This document shows positions 56,480-64,000 of a DNA stretch of 64,000 nt, piece after piece. The notes under the pieces are model-generated. The model ran no database searches, was not told where the DNA came from, and saw only the letters and a list, made by a program, of their open reading frames with translations. Each line of letters opens with the position of its first letter. Within the stretch, counting starts at the first letter, position 1. The translations under genes and the position numbers were made by a program. Source of the stretch: Antilocapra americana (Eukaryota > Chordata > Mammalia > Artiodactyla > Antilocapridae); contig ML660213.1 of the NCBI GenBank assembly GCA_007570785.1, positions 291,295 through 355,294 of the forward strand, given 5' to 3'.

Positions 56480-56530
56480 CTGCCCATTTTTGATTGGGAT
56501 TCTTTTATTATTGAGCTGCATTCATGTTTA

Positions 56531-56933
56531 GTTATATTAAAAAGCATCTATTTAACAGGTTAAATTTTGAAAAGCACATTCTTGATCTATGACTCCATAT
56601 TTTCCTTATTTTTTTTAGAAGTTACAAGTAGTGTTTGATAAGGCAGATAATATGCATTCTGAAAGGAATAAATTATCTAAGTATTTCTAGGAATATGTAC
56701 TTAATCACAAGCCTCCCTTTCCATATGCTGTCACTTATATATAGAAGCACAAACTCCATACATTTGAAATGGCCAGATGGCAACTCTTCTCATGACTAAA
56801 ATGAAGCAGGGAACACTAAGAGCTCCCTGGTGAAAACACACTGCAGTATTTTGTTTTAAAACATATAGCTTTGAAGTGAACATAAGCTTGCTTTTACTTT
56901 TTTTTTTTTAATGTTTGTTCTCTTTTTTAGCAC
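56531..56933. other. Unique AT-rich DNA
   Basis: No gene or named repeat. There is a T run at 56898-56909. Confidence 0.5.
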
Positions 56934-57398
56934 TGACACAAACTAGAACTCAGTGCCTTTTGCTGCATTGCTTGCACTTAGACAAATGTCTCCTCCAGCA
57001 ACAAAATGCAAGAAAACTATAAGGGACTAAAAATAGCTGTGTGCATGTGCAGTTGGGGCAAATGATGAACAACATACAAAAAGACCAAAACCCCAACTGA
57101 CACGTCTGGGGAACTGGGTGCAAAGGCAGGGGGCTACACATGCCCCCCCCGCACATAGGACCACCGAGGGGATGGGCCGACCACCTATGCCACCCCTTTG
57201 GCCTGACTCCTGGGTGCACCCCTATCTTCATCTCATATAAGAAACACCCCCCAGCCCCCATAGGGAGTGAGCAAGAGGGCACCTACTTGTTTTTGCTTTC
57301 TTTTCTGCAGCACAAGTCTCAGTAAAGCCTTGCCTGATTTTCTTGCCTGGTTTCATATCAATTTCTATTAGGGAGGCCAACTACCCTGGTAGGTAGCA
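56934..57398 (+). mobile_element. ERV-type solo LTR (copy B)
   Basis: About 465 bp, likely from TGACACA to GGTAGCA. It matches the minus-strand LTR at 10688-11616 in several blocks, so both are one LTR family. The TATAAG box is near 57235-57240 and an AGTAAA poly-A-like signal is at 57321-57326. The U5 contains 'tatcaatttctatt'. There are no gag/pol/env reading frames beside it. The target duplication is not visible and the exact ends are approximate. Confidence 0.7.
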
Positions 57399-57815
57399 TT
57401 CTTTGTAGCATCAATAAAGGACCACCATCCCCTTCTCAGAAGAGGACCTGGACACCTCTGTGACCACTGAATGCAGCTTCCCCGTGGGTGACAAGCAGCT
57501 GCTGGAACCTCTTGTTTCAGCCTCACCACATCTTGTAAGTCTGCCTTCCTGGCTCCAGGGGGCCACAGGATCCTCATTCAGGCACTAGTCCCCCCTCCCT
57601 GTGTCCTTTTCCCTCTCCTGATTTCTCTTCACTTCCCCCCTCTCTGTCCTCTCCTACTTTTGTTTTCTCCTTCCAAGAGAGTGGACATCGGGCAGCTATA
57701 GTGCCACCCTTCTCAGTTTGTGAGATAATGCTCCCTCTGGCTAGCAGTGGCTCACTTTGAAAGGTGACAAATGGGATCTCAGAGAGACAGCAGTGAGGGA
57801 TTCGTAGGAGCGATC
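57399..57815. other. GC-richer unassigned DNA after LTR
   Basis: Pyrimidine-rich with no recognised gene. It could be retroviral leader or unrelated flank. I see no primer-binding-site-like sequence at the LTR edge. Confidence 0.35.
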
Positions 57816-57819
57816 TTAG

Positions 57820-58128
57820 TTTCCTGACCAGGAATTGGACCTGGGTAGCCTGGATGAATGGGGAGACCCAGTGGTTCAGCAGTGAAGAATCCACCTGGCA
57901 ATGCAGGAGATTTGGGTTTGATTGCTGGGGTGGGAAGATCCCCTGGAGAAGGAAAGGACAATCCACTCCGGTATTTGTGACTGGGATATTCCATGGACAG
58001 AGGAGCCCGGCAGGCTATGGTCCACAGGGTCTCGAAAGAGTCAGACAGGATAGATTGACTAAACAACAACAAAAACAATAACTGGGATGGAAACCAGAAA
58101 TCCTAACCACTAGACCACCAGGGGCTCG
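57820..58128 (-). repeat. CHR-type SINE split by Bov-tA
   Basis: 57820-57851 ('gtttcctgaccaggaattgg') and 58083-58128 ('atcctaaccactagaccacc') are the two parts of one minus-strand CHR SINE, separated by the Bov-tA. Confidence 0.8.
57855..58075 (+). repeat. Bov-tA SINE inside CHR SINE
   Basis: Plus-strand Bov-tA with a (caa)n-type tail, nested in the older CHR SINE. Confidence 0.92.
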
Positions 58129-58367
58129 ACGCAGGAGCAACGTGGCCTTGGCTCTTTCCCATGTTTGAAGGCAACAGTGTTTCAAGGAGGCAAAAACTAT
58201 AAAAACAGCACAAAATAATATGGATACCAAAAGCTGTACATTTATGGAAGTGGAACATTGAGAAAACAAATTTGTACATTGATAGGATTTTATACAGTTG
58301 GATTACATTTAACTATATAAGTTGGTTTTTAAAGAAGGGTGATGGAAGAATAAATTGGGATTCTTTT

Positions 58368-58580
58368 TACTTTATAATGGAGTATAGTTGATTTACAATG
58401 CTATCTTGGTTTCAAGTGTACAGCAAAGTGATATATATATATATAATAAATAAATATATATATATAATAAATATATATATGTATATATATCCTTTTTCAC
58501 ATATATATGCATATGTTATTACAGCATGTTGAAAAGAATTCCCTGTAGGTCCTTGTAGATTATCTATGCATTGTTTTGTA
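58368..58580 (-). repeat. L1 LINE 3' tail with (TA)n
   Basis: Minus-strand L1 3'UTR: 'ggagtatagttgatttacaa', 'gtacagcaaagtga', a TA microsatellite, then 'agaattccctgtaggtcc'. The next L1 sequence, from 58600, is ORF2, so internal L1 sequence is missing. Confidence 0.87.
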
Positions 58581-58599
58581 GTACATTGTTTATTATCTA

Positions 58600-58954
58600 C
58601 TTGCTTGTGGCTTTTTACACTTTTTTCTGGTAGTCAATATCTAACCTCATAGTATTGTGGTCTGAAAAGATGCTTGATATGATTTCAAGTTTCTGAAATT
58701 TAACAAGGCTTGCTTTGTGGTCCATTATGAGATGTATCCTGGAGAGGGTTTCACAAGCACTTGAAAAGAGTGAATTCTTCTGCCTTTGGACAGAAGGCTC
58801 TAGAAATACAAAGTCCACCTTCTCTAATGTGTCATTTGAGGCCTGTGTTTCCTTATTACTTTTCTCTCTGAAATGATTTTCCCATTGATGTAAGCTGAGG
58901 TATCAAGTTGTCCAGTATTCCTGTGTTACTATTGATTTCTTCTTTATGGGTGTT
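58600..58954 (-). repeat. L1 ORF2 fragment, antisense (left of BovB)
   Basis: Antisense L1 ORF2: 'tggtctgaaaagatgcttg', 'gtggtccattatgagatg'. It stops at the BovB target duplication and resumes at 60409. Confidence 0.88.
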
Positions 58955-59064
58955 GTTGTTAAATCACTCAGTCATGTCTGACTCTTTGAGACCCCATGGA
59001 CTGCAGCACGCCAGGCTTCCCTGTCCTTCACCATCACCTAGAGCTTGCTCAAAGTCATGTCCAT

Positions 59065-59244
59065 TGAGTCAGTGATGCTATCCAACCATCTCATCCTCTG
59101 TCATTCCCTTCGCCTCCTGTCTTCAAGCTTTCCCAGCATCAGAGTCTTTTCTAATGAGTCAGTGATGCTATCCAACCATCTCATCCTCTGTCAGTCCCTT
59201 CTCCTCCTGTCTTCAAACTTTCCCAGCATCAGGGTCTTTTCTAA
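59065..59244 (-). repeat. 90-bp tandem duplication within BovB
   Basis: 'tgagtcagtgatgctatcc' occurs at 59065 and again at 59155. The two 90-bp units differ at only a few sites. No other BovB copy in the window has the duplication. Confidence 0.95.
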
Positions 59245-59917
59245 TGAGTCAGTGCTTCGCATCAGGTGGCCGAAGTACTGGAGCTTCAGCTTCAGCATCA
59301 GTCCTTCCAATGAATATTCAGGATTGATTTCCTTTAGGATTGACTGGTTTGATCTCCTATCAGTCCAAGGGACTCTCAAGAGTCTTCTCCAAAAACACAG
59401 TTCAAAAGCATCAATTCTTCAGTGCTAAGCTTTCTTTATGGACCAACTCTCACTTCCATACATCGACTACTGGAAAAACTATAGCTTTGACTAGCTGGAC
59501 CTTTGTCAGCAAAGTAATGTCTCTGCTTTTGAATATGCTGTCTAGGCTTGTTATAGCTTTTCTTACAAGTGCTTTTAATTTCATGGCTGCAGTCACCATC
59601 TACAGTGATTCTGGAGCCCACAAAATAAATTGTGTCACTGTTTCCACAGTTTCTCCATCTATTTGCCATGAATTGATGGGACCATATGCCATGATCTTAG
59701 TTTTTTGAATATTGTGTTTTAAGCCAACTTTTTCATTCTCCTCTTTCACTTTCTTCAAGAGGCTCTTTAGTTCCTCTTCACTTTCTGCCATGAGGTGTGG
59801 TATCATCTGCATATCTGAGGTTATAGATGTTTCTGTCAGCAATCTTGATTCCAGCATGTGCTTCATTCAGTCTGGCATTTTGCACGATGTACTCTGCATA
59901 TAATTTTAATAAGCAGA

Positions 59918-60262
59918 GGGAGCTTCCCTGGGAGCTCAGCTGATAAAGAATCTGCCTGCAGTGCAGGAGACCCTGGTTTGATTCCTGGGTCTGGAAGATC
60001 CCCTGAGAAGGAATAGGCTACCCGCTCCATTATTCTTGGGCATCTCTGGTGGCTCAGTCAGTAAAGAACTTGCCTGCAATGTGGGAGACCTGGGTTGGGA
60101 AGATCCCATGGAGAAGTTGGGAAGTAACCCTGAAGAAGGGAATGGCTACCCACTCCAGTATTCTGGCCTGGAGAATTCCATGGACAGAGGAACCTGGCAG
60201 GCTACAGTCTGTGGGGTCACAAACAGTCAGACACAACTGAGCGGCTTTCACTTTCACTTTCC
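59918..60262 (+). repeat. Dimeric Bov-tA SINE inside BovB
   Basis: A first tRNA-headed unit, then a second complete unit starting 'gggcatctctggtggctcag', with a short tandem duplication ('gaagatcccatggag', 'gaagtaaccctgaag') in its linker. BovB sequence flanks it on both sides ('aataagcag', 'ttgacaatatagggcc'). Confidence 0.92.
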
Positions 60263-60408
60263 TTTCAAACTGGTTGACAATATAGGGCCTTGACACACTC
60301 CTTTCCCAATTTTGGTCCAGTCCATTGTTCCATGTCTGGCTCTAACTGTTGCTTCTTGACCTGCAGGCAGGTTTTTCAGGAGGCAGGTAAGGTGGTCTAG
60401 TATCCCTG

Positions 60409-61475
60409 TTATGGCTGTTAGCACCTCAGTATATAAAGCAAATGCTCCAATGCTGAGTGCATAATATTTACAATTGATATATCTTTTTTCTTGGATTGTC
60501 CCTTGATAATCATGTAACAGCTTTGTCCCTGATACAGTCTTATTTAAACTCTATTTTGCTTGCTATTAGTAGTGCTGCTCCAGGTCTCTCTTGATTTCAA
60601 ATTGCATGGAGAACATTTTTTGTCCCCTCCCTTTCCTTCTGTATGTGTCCCTAGATCTGAAGTGGGTCTCTTTATAGACACATCTGTGTGACTCTTGTTT
60701 TTGTATTCATTCATTCAGTCTTTGTCCTTTGGTTGGGGGCGTTTAACCCATTCACATTTAAGGTAATTACCAGAATCTATGTTCTTATTGAATTTGTTTG
60801 TTTCTTTTGTACTTGTTTTTGTAGGTCTTTTTCTTTTGTTAATTTGTTAACTATTTTTACTGTTGTTTGGATTCCTTTCTCTCCTGTGTGTGAAAGCCTT
60901 TGGTTTGCAGTTACCATCAGGTTTTGATATAGCAGTCTCTCTATATATACAAGGTGGTTTTAAGTTGCTGTTCTCTTAATATTAAACAAATTTCCTAAAC
61001 CCTGCTTTTGTTTGCTCTTCTCATGATTACTAGATTTGATACAATATTTATGTGGGGATGATTTCCTACATTTACTGTATGTTTGCCTTTACACTGTGCC
61101 TTCCCATTCATAATTTTCTTGTTTCTAGTTGTAGCCTTTTTTTTTTTTTTTTCTCTTTTCTGGCTAGTGAACTTCTTTTAAGATTTGTTGTAATGCTGGT
61201 TTTGTGGTGCTGTATTCTCTTAGCTTTTGTCTATAAAGCTGTTGAGTTCTCCATCAAATCTTAATGACAGTTTTGCTAGCAGAGTATTTTCAGTTGTAGG
61301 TTTTTCCCTTTCATCACTTTAAATATATATCACTGCCTTCTAGCCTTCAGAGTTTCTTCTAAAAAATCAGTTGATAAACCTTATGGGAATCCATTTGTAT
61401 GCTTTTTGTTGCTTTTCCCTTGTGGATTTTAATGTTATTTTTTTCTTTTACATGTCAATATTTTTTATATGTTCA
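60409..61475 (-). repeat. L1 ORF2-to-ORF1 fragment, antisense (right of BovB)
   Basis: Continuation of the L1 at 58600: 'gtctctttatagacacatc', 'gtttaacccattcacattt', then inter-ORF and ORF1 antisense ('gccttctagccttcagag'). Confidence 0.87.
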
Positions 61476-61908
61476 AACAGTTTATTCCAAAATTGCAGGT
61501 ATAATCTGTTGTTTCTTAGGCCTACACCTTCTGTCTTGAGCAATAATCATTGAAATCTTAGATACACTTGATTAAAGTATAGGTTTAGTGACTTAGTTGA
61601 AAATACTTAAATAGTTTAAAATATTAAAAGTTACCTTAGCTTCCAAGAGTTTAATACATATGTATTGTTTGTTGTGCTGAATATTATATTTCAGGAGCTG
61701 CCTAAAGAAAGACTATGATGATTTTAGAAGACAGCCTGATCATGATAAATTTATTAGAACTGTGGACTACTGAATAAGGTGAGCTTATACAATAAGATCT
61801 TGCATAAGAATCTCCTGAAGTAGAAATTGGAAGCAAGTCTGTAGATAGCAGAGAACCTCTAGATTCTGGAAGAGGATCATTTTGATTCAGATAGGCAATC
61901 AAACTGTT
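61476..61908. other. Unique AT-rich DNA, no gene seen
   Basis: No recognised feature. Confidence 0.5.
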
Positions 61909-61948
61909 TTTAAATCAACACTAACAGCACAGTGAGAAATTTTAGTGT
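61909..61948 (+). repeat. Left copy of 40-bp direct repeat
   Basis: 'tttaaatcaacactaacagc' to 'attttagtgt'. The right copy is at 62168-62207 with four mismatches in 40. The repeat brackets a SINE. Confidence 0.95.
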
Positions 61949-62157
61949 TGTTCCCTGGTGTCTCAAATGGTATAGAATCTGCCTGCAATTCAAGAGATCC
62001 AGCTTCAGTCCCATGGTCAGGAAGATCCCCTGGAGAACGGAATGGCAACCCACTCCAGCATTCTTGCCTGGAGAATTCCGTGCACAGAGGAGCCTGACAG
62101 GTTACAGTCCATGGGGTCGCAAAGAGTTGGACATAGCTGAGCAACTACCACACAGGC
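61949..62157 (+). repeat. Bov-tA SINE
   Basis: Plus-strand full-length Bov-tA from 'ttccctggtgtctcaaatgg' to 'ctgagcaactaccacac', between two 40-bp direct repeats. Confidence 0.94.
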
Positions 62158-62167
62158 ATTCCAACTC

Positions 62168-62207
62168 TTTAAATCAACACTAATAGCACAAAGAGATATT
62201 TTAGTGT
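62168..62207 (+). repeat. Right copy of 40-bp direct repeat
   Basis: 36 of 40 positions match 61909-61948. Confidence 0.95.
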
Positions 62208-63660
62208 CTTTTGTGGAGATAAAGGAATAACCTGGTTAATTAAGTTTATTGATTGGAGAAATCTATCATGTTTGAAGGCGTACTTCTTATTGAAGTTTCT
62301 TTGGAGTCATTAGGAGTTTCTCGAGCCAGTGCCTGACTCCAGATGGTAGGCATGTTACTGCTCATTACAGACCACACCTAGGTGATACACAATCACTTTG
62401 AAACAGGTTTATCCTCTTAATTTTGAAGTACTATTTCTGATGTTTGCTTTAAATGGAACTTGGCAAGTCCCTAATAATTGTGATGATTTTTTTTATGAGA
62501 AACAACCAAAGTTGATGTCCTATTGTAGTGGGCCCATGCGCGCTTGTGTGTAGTATGCTATAGGGCGCTGTGTGTGGACGCCTTGCACCTAATGCATCTA
62601 ATTAGAGCCCCCAGCACAGAACTACTGTGTTGACAGCCCAGCTCATTGTGCCCTGTACAGAAAAACTGCTTTCAACATCTCAAGATGGCTGTGCCCAACA
62701 CCTCAGTCTGAAATGCTGTGAGCTGGTTTCTCTTTCTTAAAAAAAAAAAAAAGTTTTCTTGGAATGCTGCATTTGACAGCAGACTGTGCAAATTTCTTTG
62801 CCTTTAAATAATCTTTTCCCTATTTGCCCTTGAAATCTTTTATTATCACTTTGGCTAAATGAATAAATATTGTTTCACATAGACCTATGATCCTATCTGA
62901 TCAGGTGCTTTAAAATATTTTAATTCTTTTTTAGTATGATGCAAAACAGTATAATGAAAAATTTCTAGAAATTTTTATATAGTTAAGCACACACTTGAAA
63001 AAAAAGACTGAAAGAGAATACAGTTCAATATAGCACAAATTATTTCTGGGTGATAAGATTAGAGTTGAAATTTACTTATTTCCAAATTTCTGTCATTTTA
63101 AACTTTAATAAAATATTTTTATAACTAGAAAAAATGTTAGAGGTTAGGTTTCCTTGAATTAATTTTAAGGTTTTTGCTCAATTTCAAATTTTAGCTTTGT
63201 CAGAAGATAAAGGAAAATTAAATGAGATACAGAAACTTTGTCACTAATAATAAATCGCTATTAATGTTATAAGTTATATAATCAGTATCAGATTAAAATT
63301 AAAGCACCATAGCAGGTTATTGATACAACACTCCAAACTCTGAGTTGCCTTGTCTATTACATGGAGTTTAGATAACATAAGTTGTTTTATTTTGTTGTTG
63401 TTTTGGTTTGGTTGAGTTTCTGCTCCAACTTACACAAACAAATTTAAACCTCCATAGCTAAAATTTAAAGCAAATTAGATGACAAAAACATATGTATGTA
63501 AATTTTACAGAAAGTTCAGAATTGTATTTTCTAAAGAATGTCTTAAAAGTGCTATTTGTAAGAAAGCCTCAACTCCTTAGGTAAATGAACAAAGGCTGTA
63601 AGCATATTTTGATAAAAATATAACTAATGAAATACAACACAGGATTCTTCATTTTTACTA
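62208..63660. other. Repeat-free DNA with a candidate conserved block
   Basis: I recognise no repeat. 62515-62735 stands out with GC-richer, CpG-bearing sequence ('gcccatgcgcgcttg'), a homeodomain-type core in 'gcatctaattagagcc' and a TGACAG site, ending before an A run at 62741-62753. It could be a regulatory element. Nothing shows it to be transcribed. Confidence 0.35.
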
Positions 63661-63822
63661 GGAATCAAAGCAAATCATGAGAAACCCTGAATACTGACAA
63701 AGAGCGTCGCAGAACTGGTGAGCTTCTCTGCAGCCTTCTCTGAGTCACCCCAGTGACAACTATGAAGCTACCACTCAGATGCTTGCTCTCAGTTATCTTA
63801 ATTAAGGACATCTGCTGTGCAG
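63661..63822 (+). other. Candidate exon (5'UTR plus signal peptide)
   Basis: A pyrimidine tract and AG ('ttcttcatttttactag', ending 63660) could be a splice acceptor, and 'gcag' followed by GTAACA at 63823 fits a donor. The 162-bp interval has no repeat and carries an ATG at 63762 with A at -3. This is inferred from local signals only. Confidence 0.22.
63762..63822 (+). CDS. Candidate signal-peptide coding exon
   Basis: From the ATG at 63762 the frame reads 20 codons beginning MKLPLRCLLSVILI. A basic residue precedes a hydrophobic core, then a small-residue end at Ala, like a secretory signal sequence. The donor leaves the frame in phase 1, which is common between a signal-peptide exon and an extracellular domain. 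Without splicing, the frame would run on to a stop at about 63894. I do not recognise the gene, and no second exon is in the window. The opposite strand also has a Leu-rich start in the same place (63665-63856), so chance hydrophobicity is a real alternative. Confidence 0.18.
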
Positions 63823-64000
63823 GTAACAACAGAAGCAAAAATCTAAATGAAAACAAAACTGAATTCTACTATTTTCTCTTAAGTGTAAGGAAGTAATACT
63901 TGAAACAACACAGTGATCTTCCAAATAGGAACAGAAGTAAATCCTAGTATCCCAACTTAATAAAACATATGTCAACAGTTATAATAATAATTGTAACTAT

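Larger units (their letters stand above)
55005..56530 (-). repeat. L1 LINE 3'UTR and ORF2 C-terminus, nested insertions
   Basis: Minus-strand L1 from the 3'UTR ('ggattatagttgctttac') through ORF2 C-terminal antisense ('gcccagtagtgggattgctg') to 'gattgggattcttttattat'. It hosts a Bov-tA (55098-55312), compound microsatellites, a 37-nt SINE/BovB end (56141-56177) and a 121-bp younger L1 tail (56359-56479). Confidence 0.92.
58955..60408 (-). repeat. BovB LINE inserted in L1
   Basis: Minus-strand BovB with its 3' end at the left. It is flanked by an 11-bp duplication with one mismatch: ttatgggtgtt at 58944-58954 and ttatggctgtt at 60409-60419. It contains a 90-bp internal tandem duplication and a dimeric SINE. 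The YADD region is degraded (reads DMQMIP). Confidence 0.93.

Noticed and set aside
62741..62753. Processed pseudogene ending in the A run
   Set aside because: No coding sequence or target duplication is visible before the A tract.
63665..63856. 63-codon minus-strand frame with a Leu-rich start as a secreted protein
   Set aside because: The Leu run comes from a (CAA/CAG)-like stretch and there is no supporting splice or promoter signal on that strand. It weakens, but does not replace, the plus-strand exon candidate.

Overview
The window is nuclear DNA of a ruminant, most likely a bovid (cattle, sheep, goat or a close relative). The evidence is its repeat content. It holds many copies of the tRNA-Glu-headed Bov-tA SINE, three dimeric Bov-A2 SINEs, BovB (RTE-clade) LINE fragments, CHR-type SINEs shared by ruminants and whales, and 3' tails of the ruminant L1 family. 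The DNA is AT-rich and poor in CpG. I found no intact protein-coding gene, rRNA gene, functional tRNA gene or CRISPR array. It reads as a gene desert or the inside of a very large intron. Nearly all the longer open frames are BovB or L1 coding remnants, or their antisense shadows.

Layout. Bases 1-643 are two oppositely oriented BovB pieces. 0.6-10.7 kb is mostly unique AT-rich DNA with scattered SINEs, one BovB tail, a DNA-transposon remnant hit twice by later insertions, and an L1 tail containing a copied piece of its own flank. 10.7-11.6 kb is an old minus-strand retroviral-type LTR with three later disturbances. 11.8-20.5 kb is unique DNA with SINEs and L1 tails. 20.65-22.9 kb is a minus-strand L1 whose ORF2 middle is replaced by a BovB reverse-transcriptase fragment. 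25.98-27.06 kb is a well-bounded solo class II ERV LTR with a 6-bp target duplication. 32.2-36.4 kb holds a twin-primed plus-strand L1 abutting the 5' half of a minus-strand L1 (5'UTR and ORF1). 36.9-37.9 kb is BovB. 44.1-46.9 kb is a twin-primed BovB, followed by about 4 kb of antisense L1. 51.2-51.5 and 53.6-54.9 kb are BovB. 55.0-56.5 kb is an L1 3' end with several nested insertions. 56.9-57.4 kb is a second copy of the 10.7-kb LTR type. 58.4-61.5 kb is an L1 split by a BovB, itself split by a dimeric SINE.

The last 1.8 kb (62.2-64.0 kb) has no recognised repeat. It contains the only place where I see a plausible exon: a splice-acceptor-like tract, a start codon, a signal-peptide-like 20-codon stretch and a CAG/GTAACA donor at 63661-63822. 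This is a candidate only.

The most informative signals are structural records of retrotransposition and DNA repair: two textbook 5' inversions (twin priming), insertions as short as 37-39 nt with target duplications, a 54-bp templated insertion, a recurrent dimeric SINE architecture and an unusually long (40 bp) direct repeat around one SINE.
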